Origin: Parasponia andersonii
Taxonomy: Eukaryota > Streptophyta > Magnoliopsida > Rosales > Cannabaceae
Direction: 5' to 3'
NCBI GenBank assembly: GCA_002914805.1
Contig: JXTB01000132.1
Span: 123,899-187,898 of the forward strand
DNA: 64,000 nucleotides
A program made the position numbers and the translations under genes. Below, one piece after another: positions 34,148 through 46,480 of this stretch; within the stretch, counting starts at the first letter, position 1, and each line of letters begins with the position of its first letter. The notes beneath the pieces were generated by a model. It made no database searches and was not told the DNA's origin. It was given only the letters and a program-made list of their open reading frames with translations.

Positions 34148-34886
34148 TGTCACATATCAAAATAACATTAGGTTACCTTAAATTATGGTTAAATTTGACT
34201 TATATATAAAGGAGAGAGGCTTGTACGTTTTTTAGGAAGATAATGATCAATAATATTGCAAGTTAATCGTGTTTTCTTCATTCTTGAGTAGATTCTTGAA
34301 CTTATCAAGTTAACTCTTGTGGTGTTCAAAACAACTAGACTTATTATATTAATTTTTGAGTAGTTCTTAAGGATTCTTGGTATGACGTCTTTAATCTATC
34401 ATAATTCTTGGTTCTTATCTTGCTGGGTAACAGATCAAGACTCAACATTCTTGCGATTTGGTGATCTTGGGTTCGAATTCCTTAGTTAGTGCTGGGTTTC
34501 ATCACGATGGTTGATGGGGTTCATATCAAGAGCCGGATTCAATCTTATTATAAATGTGAGAGTGTGCCCAAGGAGAAAATACTCGCTGTGTAAAAGAGAC
34601 GGTTAAGCCCATTCTCTTGATTCGATAGTGGATAGCTTGAAGTGGGTTATCAAGAACCGGGGACATAGACAAACCGTAGTATTTGTTGAACATCGTAAAA
34701 ATAGTATTTGCATTTCTCTATCCCTATCCTTTTAATTTATTTATCTTGAGCTTGTGCATGCAAATTAGCTATTTTTACTTGTTATTTATTTTATTTGCTA
34801 AAATTACTAGTTTGTTAATAAAAGTTCGCAAAAGTTTTTAAAACTCAATTCATCCCTCTTTTGGGTTAGCTAATCTTAGGCTAACA
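34148..34886 (+). repeat. 3' LTR of truncated Ty3-gypsy element
   Basis: 739 bases starting TGTCACATATC after the polypurine tract and ending GGCTAACA. It contains TATATATAAAGG near 34200 as a TATA box. A matching 5' LTR is absent from the window, so only the 3' end of the element survives. Confidence 0.65.
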
Positions 34887-37166
34887 TCTTAGTGCAATTT
34901 TGAGTTGCTCAGTAAAAATTTAGATTGTGTAGTTTAAATTTAGATTGTGTAGTTTAAATTTCAGAACTTCTCTTATTCTTTTTGTTAAATATGATTTTTA
35001 ATTTGTTTGATAAAAAAATAACTTTTTTTCAATCTAAGGCCTGATAATAATGTTGATGTTGTATAGCCTCAGTTTAATAGTTATTAGTTACCTAGTTGCT
35101 AATTACTCATCATAATAAGCATCATCATCATCATTCTTATTATAAGTTGCCTAATTTATAATTTCATATTTGTTGTCATCTGTAATATTCCTTTCATTTA
35201 GTCAGAAATTTTGTAGTTTCTTATTTATTAGTTTTAGATTATCTACTTAAAACTCAATATTAGTTGTATTCAGATCAATTATTCATCCATAATAACTATA
35301 ATAACTATATTTTGAGACTTCTTTTGAAGGTTTTATGTTGTAAAATGGTATTTAAACATAAATATAAAGTGCCATTTTGAGGTATAAAAATAAGTATGAC
35401 CTACTTCATATTTTTGATAGGTTATGATGGATTCTTGTTCTCCTTGGTAAGACTTTGAAATCATATATACTCATATACTTAGAACTTGGATGAACGAGAA
35501 AACTAAAACTGAAAGTACAGCATAAAGTTGGAGAAATGCAAAAGGGAAAGCTTGAAGCTTGTCCTATATTCAAAAAATACAAAGAAAATAAGGTGTTTAA
35601 ATATGCTTGCCAAAATCTTAGCTGTAAGGTTGGGTGGCACAGAGGCTCTCTCATCTATGCAGGCGTAGGGGATGCGAGTTTTAGACCCTAATGAGAGCAC
35701 GCCGGGTTAGGCTTCTACACGAATACGAATGTCGGGTGGATCAGGCCCATCTTGTGTAGGCAAGTTCATATGATTGCTTTTGCAGTTATAAAGTTAAAAA
35801 TATATATAACACGTCTTTGTGTCAAATTTAAAAAAAGGTCTTTTATTCTCTAGAATTGCTAACTAGTTACCCCTTGGAGCTTACATAAGGAGACATATTC
35901 CTTTCATTCTACACACCATCAGTAGAAACTCCCGTTTCTCTCATATTCTTTTTAGCTTTATAGTTCTAGTTTTTTGGGTTCTTGTACTTAGCGTAGGTTT
36001 TAGTATTCAAGTCTCGATAGAATTTAGATGATAATTTAATTCGCTAGAAGTGGAAACTTGGTACACTGTTTGCTATTTTGAAAAAATGTTGTATTTTGAA
36101 AGATGGATACCTAATGATCTTAAGTATCACGAGAGGAGAGGAGATGAATATGAATATGTATTAAGAACATTATGTAATACACAAATGTTGGTTTATTTCT
36201 CGAACTGATCTTATGGCTCATGTGCATGTGGTTTATGTTCACTTTAATTCACATTTAATATTGTTAGATTGCTCATAATATAATTTTGATTATTGTTGAT
36301 TATTATGATAATTATTATTTGTTCTTTACACCTATATGCTTATTTTGCCTAACATTTTTTTCTGCTAGAGCGTTCGTGAGAATGATTATCGATTTTGCTT
36401 CAATCTCTCTCGCGGCACTATGGCACTTTGAGTAAAAAGCAAAAATTGATTGTCGACTGTACAATGACATTTTTTTTTCTGACGGGGACTGTACAATGAC
36501 ATTGTTCTTACTATTGTTTTTTTTTTTTTCTCTAGTAAATCGCATTAAGTTGCGAAACACCAATTTTTCATACTCTTAACCTTTTTTTTTTTTTTAAATG
36601 TTTTTTCGGACAAAGATCTCTCTTCTATCTTCTAAATCGTTTTTATTTTTGAAAAAAATTCGTAAAAGAGGAAAAAAAAAGCCACAAAAATTGAAATAAT
36701 GATAAAAATAAAGTAAGATGACCCAGTCGTGGGCTGTCAGAAATCTCCTTTAGTCCTCCAAACAAACGTGGGGAAATGCTCAGTAAAAAGAGGGGGAAAA
36801 AAAACAGAATCAGCACCAGATATAAACATAGTAGGGAGACGAAGTATGCGAGCCAATGGACGTGGAATCTTTCAATACCAACCAACTCCATGAGTTTTTT
36901 ACACTTTACACGCAATTAGCAACTTCCCGAAGCAAACCAATATTAAAATTAATTTTTGCAAAATCTTGAGACCCTTTTTTTTTTTTNGTGTTAAACTATC
37001 CTAAAGTTAGAGCCTGTTCGTTTTTCGTTCCCTTGACTAGCCTTCCTTTGAATTTGCTGTTCCATTTCCACCCATGTGAGGGGTTTCAATTTCTTTTCTT
37101 TCTTTTTTCCTCTCCACTTGTAAGAGAGAAAGAAGAAGAAAATGAGAATTTGTTATGTTGTGAGAT
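34887..37166. other. Intergenic; includes the NHL 3' flank
   Basis: AT-rich with long poly-T runs (36510-36600; N at 36987). No gene is supported. The NHL 3' untranslated region (minus strand) should lie just below 37167. Confidence 0.45.
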
Positions 37167-40100
37167 CTAGACATTCACTCCATCAAATCCACACTGTTTG
37201 TAAGTAAGAGACTGCTTCCTTGGACTTATCACTATAGCACAGTCCACAGAAACCTGCCCACCCAAAAATCAATTTCTCAAAAATAATAATCGTAACATAC
37301 ACAACCATAAAATGGATCAAGGGTAAAAATTATTAGTACCACGACGAAACATAGTCTATAACAATATTAATATACTTCAATTAGTATGGTAGGGAAAAAA
37401 AAAAAAAACAAGGACCAATGTGGAAAGAGGACCCTAATTCTTGAGTTTTATTTATTATTGTATAAAGAAAAAAAAAGGCATCCTAATCAAATATATAGAG
37501 GCGGTGGATACTATACATTTTCATATAATGTGAAACAAAGAGTATAGGAGATTTCTTAGTATTTAAGAATGCAAAGAATGCTTGCTAAGCTAATGAAAAG
37601 CGCGGATTCTCTTCCCTAAAAAGTAGTTAGGATTCTCTTCCTGACCTGGTACTCACCACAATCACGACACCGAAAAAGGGCCTAAAAGTCCACTAAATAA
37701 TTAGTTAATACGTCATTTTAGTTTAATTACAAAAGGGCTATTTAGTTGTTCTTATTTTGCAGAAAAGGCCTTTATTATTTTCTTTTCTCTTATGCATCTG
37801 CATCGGGGACCTCTTACATCATCCAGGTCATATATCCGCCGTTGAATATCAAGACCAACTTTAGGCGGGCTAACGTGGACCCCACATGCGACGGAGTCAC
37901 GTGTTGGCATATTCAAGAATCAAAACTTTTTCCCTCTTTACGACTCAAGACCAAAGAAAATAGCGAGAGAGAGAGAGAGAATTAAAATGACATTGGTTAC
38001 ATGTTTGTCTTTGACAATTTCAACTAGCACCGTTAGGAAACCTAAAATCTATTTCAGAGAACCTTTTCACAAATAATAAAAGCTTCATATTATTTTTACT
38101 CCTGGTTATTCTTTGCATTAATTTTCGTTCAATGAATATAATTAATTAGACGGTCCACACATAGTTTAGCTTTTCTTTATTCTCATTAATATCCAACTGA
38201 TTCGCAGATTTTGAAAAACGTATAACTACATGCCTTTAAATAAAAAAAAAAAAGAGTAATGCTACGGATTTTACTGGAAGACGAGACTCAACGTAAAGAA
38301 AACTGAGGTTCAAAATTGCCACCTAGTAGGTGTTTAGTACCTTAATACCTTAAAATGTCTCGGAACATTACTCTATATTAAAGTGTCCCAACTTTACACA
38401 TTAATAAAATGAAACTTTCGTATAAATTTTTAAGTGGAACGTAGTAATATTATACGAAATTCTTATGTGGAATGTAGTAATATTTCTCATTGGTGCGTGG
38501 CGCTAACACTACTGGTACCCTCCTGAAAAAAAAAAAAAAAAAACTTGGAGAGCCTTGTAGGTATCTCATCCTTCGTTTTTGTCAAGTTCACAAAATGATT
38601 TAAATGAAGACAACAATCAACTCTAACCTTAGAACTTTAACCTGCAACATCAGAGGGAACATCAGAGGTTCCATGGTGTAGTGGTTAGCACTCTGGACTT
38701 TGAATCCAGCGACCTGGGGTTCGACTCCCGGTGGGACCTCATTAGTATTAAAATCTTTTTCAGTAATAGAAGTGCAATTATTTTTTTCCCTTCGTTTGGA
38801 CCCAAAAACGAATCCAAAGAAAGCTGAAAGGAACGGACCAGAACCACTTATGATTGAAAAACAGACAAAGAAAACGACAGCAATGCGAATATCTAGGAAC
38901 ATGCTCTGCTTCTTCTTCTTCTACTATTCACACCCAAACGACATTTTCAATTAAGAAAAAAGATTATTAGTAATAACCAAACGACATACCTTTATCAAAA
39001 AAATAAACACAAACGACATAAACATTTCCCATGTATTGATATACCCATCAACCATATGAGTTTAATTCTATTCATTTTTTATCTCAAATTAAAAAAAAAG
39101 GGTACCCCTTTCTACTTTCTACCAAAAAATAATGGTCAAAAACAGCAAGATAGAAAGTTGCTCCATTTAGGGGTGAGCCAATTGGTGCGTTTCTAAAAGT
39201 GTGCGTAAAAACAAAGCAATTTGACAGTTTTCTTTATTTATTTTTCTAACAATACCACCACAGATTCGGTTTCTATTTTCTACCTTCACCAGCTGAGCTA
39301 AAATTTGGGGGTGTTAAAAAAAAAAATACAATGTGCAAGAATATAAATATTGAGAAGTACAAGGGCATTAATGCAAATACCAAGGGAATAACGCACGCAA
39401 CACAACACAACACAACACAACACAAACTTCACGCACATTATCAGAGACGGAGAGAGTGTCTATTGTCTAATCCATCTACCGCTTAAAATAAAAATAAAAA
39501 TAGAGTGAGAAAAAGCAGAGTGGGACAGACGGTAGTGGGTTTCGCAGTTACAGAGGCGAGTTGCCCCCAAACCGGGTTTCATTTTCTCGGCAACCAAACA
39601 GCAACTACGAAGTGGGTGAACCCCAAATTTCAAAAATACTAATGAAATTTTTCAGAGAAAATAGTAAAGAAGATAATAACTGTGCGTATAGCTATGTATA
39701 TACAATGCTGACTGACCTGAACGCCAGGGGAATCGAAGTTCAAGACGCGGATCTTGGCACCAACATCACCAAGGACTCTGAGCTCGACCCTGTCATTGAG
39801 CGAAGCGTCCTTGATCAAATCGACGGCGTCGGCCTGGAGAAGGTTGACCCGATCGACGGCTATGGTGGCCACCACCTGCCTGCTGCTGTGCGCCTCCTGA
39901 TAGAACCCGGGGACAGAGGCTTTCCCCAACGGAATCCCTCGGTACATGACGGTAAACCTGGACTCGCCGTACTTGATCCCCACCTTGTTGGGGTTGACCA
40001 CCGTGAAGAGCATCCGAATGTTGAGCGAGAGCGACGCGGTGGTCGGGTTCAAATTTGGGTCGGCCGAGGCGGTTTGGGAGGCGGAATTGGGTGAGGTGAT

Positions 40101-40424
40101 GCCCATGTACTGAACCGCAACCTGTTGGAGATCGAACTGGGGCTTCTTGGGCTTGACCGCGAGGAAGACGACGAGGACCACCGCGAGAACGAGGAGAGCG
40201 AGGAAGGAGAAGAGGAGGAAGAGGCAGCAGCAGCAGCCGCGGAACGAGGCCGAGGAGGACGACGACGAATACGACGTTGGGTAGTAGTGCTGGTCGTAAT
40301 TGCTGTGGTTTTGTGGTGCTGGTGGTTGTCGGGTTCTGTTTTGGTGGCGGTGGTGGCGGTGGTGGTGGTGGTGGTGGTCACCGTTGGCGTTGGCGTTGGC
40401 GGCGTCGGTGGGTCTTGAGGGCAT
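37167..40424 (-). CDS. LEA-2 / NDR1-HIN1-like (NHL) membrane protein, two exons
   Basis: Exon 1 is 40424-39717 (236 codons) and exon 2 is 37253-37167 (28 codons plus TAG), joined in phase 0 (donor CAG|GTCAGT, acceptor GGGCAG), giving 264 residues. Order: a His-rich, Ser-rich cytosolic N-terminus (His 17-27, Ser 53-58); a CCCC patch at 64-67 likely to be acylated; one membrane span at about 68-90 followed by KPKKP; then a LEA-2 domain (about 130-235) with VNPNKVGIKYGES and YRGIPLGKASVPGFYQ. Exon 2 supplies the C-terminal signature VDCAIVISPRKQSLTYKQC. NHL proteins are plasma-membrane proteins linked to defence and stress responses (family knowledge); the substrate or partner is unknown. Without exon 2 the frame would run into intron sequence. 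Exon 1 is far more GC-rich than its surroundings. A GA/CT microsatellite lies in the probable 5' leader. A tRNA gene sits in the intron. Confidence 0.93.
38667..38739 (+). tRNA. tRNA-Gln (anticodon TTG), nested antisense in the NHL intron
   Basis: A full cloverleaf can be drawn: acceptor stem GGTTCCA pairs with TGGGACC (one G-T pair), discriminator T; D arm with the TGGTGTAGTGG A-box; anticodon stem CTGGA/TCCAG with loop CTTTGAA, anticodon TTG at 38700-38702; T arm with GGTTCGACTCC (B-box). No intron; CCA is not encoded, as expected in plants. A T-rich run (TTTTTC, then TTTTTTTCCC near 38781) follows and can serve as the Pol III terminator. It decodes CAA. It lies on the strand opposite the NHL transcript. 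Confidence 0.97.
40343..40378. repeat. GGT/GGC triplet microsatellite within NHL exon 1
   Basis: On the minus strand this triplet run encodes the His-rich stretch at residues 17-27. Length variation between individuals would be expected. Confidence 0.75.
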
Positions 40425-40537
40425 TTTCGTCTTTTTATCTCACTCACTCTCTCTCTCTTCTCTCTTTTCCCTATTTCCTCTTCTACCACGGTACTTTGCT
40501 TGGTATTGAAGGAAGAAGGGAGATAGAGATTAGAGAG

Positions 40538-40539
<2 letters not shown>

Positions 40540-40569
<30 letters not shown>
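40540..40569. repeat. GA/CT microsatellite upstream of NHL
   Basis: About 15 GA dinucleotides lie about 120 bases upstream of the NHL ATG. On the coding strand this is a CT run, common in plant 5' leaders and core promoters. Confidence 0.8.
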
Positions 40570-40572
<3 letters not shown>

Positions 40573-41340
40573 TTGGGGGGAGAAAAGTTGGGACAGAGAC
40601 AGAGAAAATGGAAAAAGGGAAATTTATTAAATTTGAAGAAGATTAAAAAAAATGATAGTTAAAATGAAAAATGGAGAAGAAAAGTGGGAATGTACACTCT
40701 GGTTATAATCTCCTCAGAATTGGACGCCCTCTTACATTTTGCCACTTGTTATTATAAGTTTTTCCTATTATATTTGGCAACATTACAATGACGGGAGTGG
40801 AGTTCTAAAAAAATGTCCAGCCGTTTAATTTGACTTAATTGATATCCATTTCTTTTAATTTATATAGTAAACTCTTCCGTCATATAAAAATTTAAAAAAT
40901 TGTTAGTTAATTAATATTATTATTTTTTAATTTTGTTCTTAATTAAAATTGGAATTCTTCTCTCTCTCGCGTTATTTTCTCTCAAATTTTCGACAAAGAT
41001 GCGCTGTTTTCTGATATTGTTTTTATTCCCTTTAATCTTCTCTGGCGTTTTTGGTTTTTGGGCTCATTTTTGTCTTTCAGGCAAATTTCTAGTTCTGCTT
41101 CTTCTTCTCTGATAATTTAGTTGATTTCTTCTTTCGTATTGGTCAAATTTGATTTTGGATTTGATCTGGTTAGGTATGCATTATTTTCTTGATTTTGATT
41201 TTTTTTTTAATCATATCTATATTTTTTGTGTTTAATTATATTGGGGTATGTTTTTGAGGATTTTCATTTGTGCTTCTAATTCGTGTTATAATTATTATTA
41301 ATTTAAGTTTAATCCTTATTTTTCTTTCTTATGACTTTTT
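40570..41340. other. NHL promoter side and left flank of second MULE
   Basis: No gene. The part next to NHL should contain its promoter; I see no single convincing TATA box. Further right the sequence is T-rich and may belong to the MULE terminal region. Confidence 0.35.
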
Positions 41341-42320
41341 GAAATTATACTATGTAATTAGTAATGGTTAATTACTTTTTTGTCGTGTTATATATTATTG
41401 TTGTAGTGGTTTATTTATTCTTTCTAGTGGTATATGCTATTATTGTTCTATTGTTTTGGGTGTTGAAGATATTTAATATTCTTATTTAGTTCATAATGTT
41501 AGAGTCTTTGTATATGTGCTTTTTGTCGTGGTATATAATATTTCTTTTATGTGGCTATTATTGATTGTCATGTCAATTATTTTGCTGTTTGATTTATAGA
41601 TATTTGGTCTTGGTATATAAGCGTTTTGTCATAGTATACAAGGTTACGTACAAAATTCAGATTCATTACATTAAGATATCTGATTTTATTATTTTCTTTC
41701 TATATGATTTTACACAATAAATTTTTAGTCATGGTATATGAAACTATATGTCAGATTCATTACTTTAAGTATATGATACTGTTATATTGTTTTCAGCTCT
41801 TGTTCTTACACTTTGATGATTGTATTTTTTGGAATTATATTATGTAATTAGTAATGATTCATCACTTTTTTGTCGTGATATATATTATTATTGGATTGGT
41901 ATATTTATTTTTTCTGGTGGCATATGCTACTACTATTCTATTGTTTTGGTTGTTGAATATATTTAATATTCTTGTTTTGTTTATAATATTTTAATCTTTG
42001 TATATGCGCTTTTTATTATGGTATATAATATTTCTTTTATGTGGCTATTGTTGATTACTATGTCAATTATTTTGCTATTTGGTTCATAGATGTTTGGTCG
42101 TGGTATATAAAAATTTTGTCATGATATATAAGGGTTATGTACCAGATTCAAATTCATTACATTAAGATATTAGATTTTTTATTATCTTTCTATGTGCTTT
42201 TACACAATGAAGTTTTGGTCATGGGATGTAGAACTATATGACAGGTTTATTACTTTAAATGTAGGATACTGTTATTTTGTTTCTAGCTCTTATTCTTACA
42301 CTTTAAGGTTTATTACTTTT
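41341..42320 (+). repeat. 490-base tandem duplication upstream of the second MULE
   Basis: Two units (41341-41830 and 41831-42320) share ATGTAATTAGTAATG, TTTTTTGTCGTG, TTCTATTGTTTTGG, ATATTTCTTTTATGTGGCTA and TACATTAAGATAT at a constant 490-base offset, and a third partial start follows. GGTATATAA words recur many times inside each unit. Confidence 0.85.
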
Positions 42321-44208
42321 TAGTCTTGGTATATAGAATTTTTGTCATTGTATATAAGGTTATATATCAGGTTCCTTAACTTAGATAACTTTTCTCATTT
42401 CCAGTTATATGAATTTTTGTACATATTCGTATTTATATTATATAGAGAATCATGTACTATTTCTTTGTTTTTTGGGAGTTTTATTATTATTAAATTTTTG
42501 TTAGTTGTTTGTTTTATTATTATAAGGATGGCAATGATACCTATTATTATTCGTTATGATGGTCATTGGGATGAGAATAAAAAATACGTTAATTTTAGAT
42601 TCACTAGTTCTTTGGTTAAAGAAGGGACAATGTATTTAGAGTTTGTTGAATTTCTTTTCAAAGAGCCTTATTTAGGTCTTGATAGATTGAGACATATGAT
42701 TCATTTGTTTGTTGATATGGATTATGATGGTTCTAAGAATAATCTTTTGGAGATTAAGAGCGATAGTAGATTGGCTTGGTTTTTGTATATAGCAAAGGAT
42801 GATAATGCTATAAAGTATCTACTCATCATTACTTATAATGAGATACCTTTAGAAGATATAAATATAAGTACACTTAGTTTTTGTCCTGTTGGTTCATCTT
42901 TGTTAGGGAGGGATTCATTTGTTGATGAACACAATTTATCCTTTTTAGATGGGGATTCATGTGTAGTTGAGGCTGGTTCATCTTCTTTAGGAAGTGAAAC
43001 GTGTGTTCTTGATGTTGGTTCATCTTCTAAATATAGTGGTTCAATAAGGACATTTGAGATTGATTCATCTTCCCACAAAGCTGGAAGTTCTATTATTTTT
43101 ACCATTTTGACTCTCACATTTAGCAACTCTCCTAATTTTGATGTGGAAGGTTATTTAGTGGACTCAAACGACTTGAATGAGTCGAAAGAAAAATATATAT
43201 TTGCTGATAAGAAGATGTTGCAAAAGGCCTTGAGTTTATTTGCAATGAAGAAGAATTTTGAGCATAAAATAGTAAAATCATAGGCTTTCGATTGCATGTG
43301 TTGGTTTAAGTTGTTCATGATCTCTTTGCATTTCTAGGTGTAGGCAAGGTGGCTTATGGATCATTCGTAAGTATGTTAGCGAGCATACTAACTCATTGGA
43401 TGTTGTTGTCCATGACTATAGGCAGGGACTAGCGAACTTGTTTATGAGTGTATTTTGAACAAAATTAAGGAAGAAAAGAATAAGCGAGTGATTCCCCAAG
43501 ACATTATTGATTACATGCGTATAGAGTATCATGTAAACATTAGCTATTTTAAAGTTTGGATTGTTCGGGAACTTGCTTATGCTATTATTGATGATCATCT
43601 AGAGGACTTTTATTATTTAATTCTATCATACCTATTAGCTTTAAAGAGTTCAAACCTAGGTATGTTTGTTTTTCTGTTCTGATTTTTTTGGTATATTTTT
43701 TTTCGTGTTTGTTACATGATGTTTAAAACTTGGTACATGTGTATATATACCAACTAAAGTAATATGTGTTCTGATTTTTGGTTGTATATGGATTTTCGTA
43801 TTTGGTACATGGATATTATAAGTGGGTACATATGTATATATACCTACTCAACCAATATATGTTTTTTTTTTATTGCAGGTTTATATATTGATTATGAAGT
43901 TGATAAAGATGAGAATTTCTTATACTTTTTTTATGGCGTTTGGAGCTTTTATTAAAGGTTGGTGTCGTTATAGGCCGGTTATATCAGTTGATGCAACCTT
44001 TTTGACATCACATTTTCGTGATGTACTATTTATTACATCTACGAAGGATGTTGATAATTATAGTTTCCCTCTAGGCTTTGGTGTTGGTGATTCAGAAAAT
44101 AACTTATCTTGGCATTAGTTTTTCAATCGTTTAAGGAGTGCCACAAGGATTCATACGAATTTAATGATTATTTTAGATAGGCACCCTGGTATTTTGAACA
44201 TCGTACCT

Positions 44209-45876
44209 ATTAGGGTCTATGCCCTAAAAGCATGTATATTTTAGATATTTGCTGAATTAATAAAATGATATTTTTCTATTTGAATTTGTATGTCATTAAA
44301 TATCAGAAAATCCATGGTTTATTTATGTGACCATAAATTTAGTATTTAAGTAAATATATGAGGATTAAATTTATGGATAATAAACTAAATATAGTCCGTA
44401 ATAATTAATTAAAATTTAGAATATTTAATTAAATATTATTAGTACGGTCCATTAACATTAAGAATGTAATAGTCTTATCCAGACTATTGATGTGTTGACA
44501 TCACAATAGAGGTACTTTATATAATTTGATTATATAGAACTGGACCAGACATGATTTGACTCTCACATAAATTCCGTTAACTATTGAGAGTTCAAATAAT
44601 GTCACTAGATGTTCATATATAGATCAATCTTAATCCTGAGTAGTTATAGACTCCTATTTATAACATTATATTCTTTAACATACTTGTTAAAGGTTTGTTT
44701 TTTAATCAGATCGAAATACTTGTATTTTGGGAGCATGATAAGATGAGTAGTTGAGAATGTAACTTACAGATATGGAATCCATTCCTTCCATTAGGAAGCT
44801 AGAAAGATGATTCCCTTGTGTATTGATTCAGGACTTGAACAGTTTGAGTACTCAATTTATAATAGATTTATAAATTAATTGTTCATTAGAGAATCAACAG
44901 AACACAAGAATAAAGATATAATTAGAGAGGTAAACAGAATATAATCTAGTTCCAATTATAAATTGTCTATAAAGGATTGAACTACATGTAATGATTAAAT
45001 CGATGGACTGCTCACCGTTATCTGAGTAAATTAAATCTGTAATTTCAAGAGTGCAATTCCGGATTTTTAGTGGAGTAATACTGGAATTAATAAATTAGAC
45101 AAATTAATTAAAGAGTTTAATTAATTGTCATAATTTATTAGAGCTTGAATTATAGGTCCGTAGGTCCCCAATTCCACCTCTTACAAATACTGTANNNNNN
45201 NNNNNNNNNNNNNNNNNNNNNNNNNNNNNNNNNNNNNNNNNNNNNNNNNNNNNNNNNNNNNNNNNNNNNNNNNNNNNNNNNNNNNNNNNNNNNNNNNNNN
45301 NNNNNNNNNNNNNNNNNNNNNNNNNNNNNNNNNNNNNNNNNNNNNNNNNNNNNNNNNNNNNNNNNNNNNNNNNNNNNNNNNNNNNNNNNNNNNNNNNNNN
45401 NNNNNNNNNNNNNNNNNNNNNNNNNNNNNNNNNNNNNNNNNNNNNNNNNNNNNNNNNNNNNNNNNNNNNNNNNNNNNNNNNNNNNNNNNNNNNNNNNNNN
45501 NNNNNNNNNNNNNNNNNNNNNNNNNNNNNNNNNNNNNNNNNNNNNAATAGAGTCTTCCTATTCTCTATAGAACAAACCCTTGCAATCTCATGTGTTGAGA
45601 AAATTGTAAGGACCTAAAGTGTGAGTTTAAGAGATTATACGCAATGCCCACACGTTCATCCAGTTGTGCTTGAGGCTTGGATTGGAAGATCGTGGTTGAG
45701 AAGACAGTAAAGCTAGGATCCGCTGATAGGCTACAAGGGATATTAGATTTATTTTCTTTGTATATTTATATTTGCTATGAATTAATATACGCACTCATAT
45801 AGTCAATTGTTTGGAGAAAATTTTTGAATGTTCTTGAGCTAATCTTCCGCTGCGAAAATCATTTTTAAATCCAAGA
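44209..45876. mobile_element. LTR-type insertion inside the second MULE, containing the N gap
   Basis: GTACCT flanks the insert on both sides (44203-44208 and 45877-45882). Removing the insert and one copy restores an uninterrupted transposase frame from LNIVP into VYLEAEHVYCMYH. The left end reads ATTAGGGTCTATGCCCTAA and the right end has CTTCCGCTGCGAAAATC, both typical of a family of plant copia-like LTRs or non-autonomous LTR elements. The exact edges (five- or six-base duplication) are not certain. No coding sequence is seen. Confidence 0.7.
45195..45545. other. Assembly gap (351 Ns)
   Basis: The run of Ns lies inside the inserted element at 44209-45876. Its true length is unknown. Confidence 0.99.
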
Positions 45877-46480
45877 GTACCTCTTGTATATCTAGAGGCC
45901 GAGCACGTATATTGTATGTATCATTTGTTAAAAAATTTGAAGACTCATGTGAAGTTTCTTTGTAATGATGAGTTGTTTGAAAAGTATGTGAAAGCTTATA
46001 TTAAGTTCGATTTTGATGATTTTATGCATCAAATGATTGATATCAAACCAAAGGTACATAAGTACTTATCAGAAGATATTGGGTATACAAAATGGGCTCG
46101 ATGTTATGCTACTAGAAGAAGATATAATACAATGACATGTAATATATCTGTAAGCATGTATTCGACTTTGACTCAAGTAAGATCTTTGCCAGGTATGTTT
46201 TTGTTTATGGTATATGAATTTATATACTTAGTTCATATTTGTATGAACCATGAAGAAAAACTAATATATTATATATTTGTTTATAGTATATGGTATATTG
46301 ATTTATTGATATGTTTATATTTTCTTTAGTTGATGGATGTCTGTATCAGTTATTCATATGCTGGAGGTAATAAGGCAGAAGGTGTAAGATTGGTTTTTTC
46401 GTCGTTCTCTTGCAACTTCATACTTAAAATCAGTGCTTACACCTTGGGTAGAAGAAGAAGTGTGAAAGTAAATTGAGTTT

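Larger units (their letters stand above)
42528..46480 (+). pseudogene. Second decayed MULE transposase, with introns and a nested insertion
   Basis: The ATG at 42528 opens a frame (RYDGHWDENKKYVNF) that runs to 43283 and ends in the plant MuDR domain (KKMLQKALSLFAMKKNF). Further segments: SEHTNSLDVVVHDYRQGLA near 43376-43434; VIPQDIIDYMRIEYHVNISY (43486 on); and, after an intron of about 43662-43879 (pyrimidine tract then CAG), the catalytic core FMAFGAFIKGWCRYRPVIS and VDATFLTSHF. LDRHPGILNIVP (to 44208) is followed by a 1668-base insertion, after which the frame resumes with EHVYCMYHLLKNLKTH. RRSLATSYLKSVLTPWVEEE ends near 46460. Numerous stops. Unlike the first MULE, no Ulp1-like partner is visible. 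Confidence 0.85.

Noticed and set aside
38600..38954. Open frames overlapping the tRNA on both strands
   Set aside because: The tRNA explains the conserved sequence; the frames show no coding features and lie in the NHL intron.
39639..39716. NHL protein ending with the 25 residues read straight into the intron
   Set aside because: A strong donor (CAG|GTCAGT) ends exon 1, and the family C-terminus is found at 37253-37167 in phase.
40125..40630. Plus-strand open frames rich in Glu and Gly opposite the NHL gene
   Set aside because: They are antisense shadows of GC-rich exon 1 and of the GGT and GA microsatellites.
45145..45570. 141-codon frame crossing the N gap
   Set aside because: It is an artefact of translating Ns.
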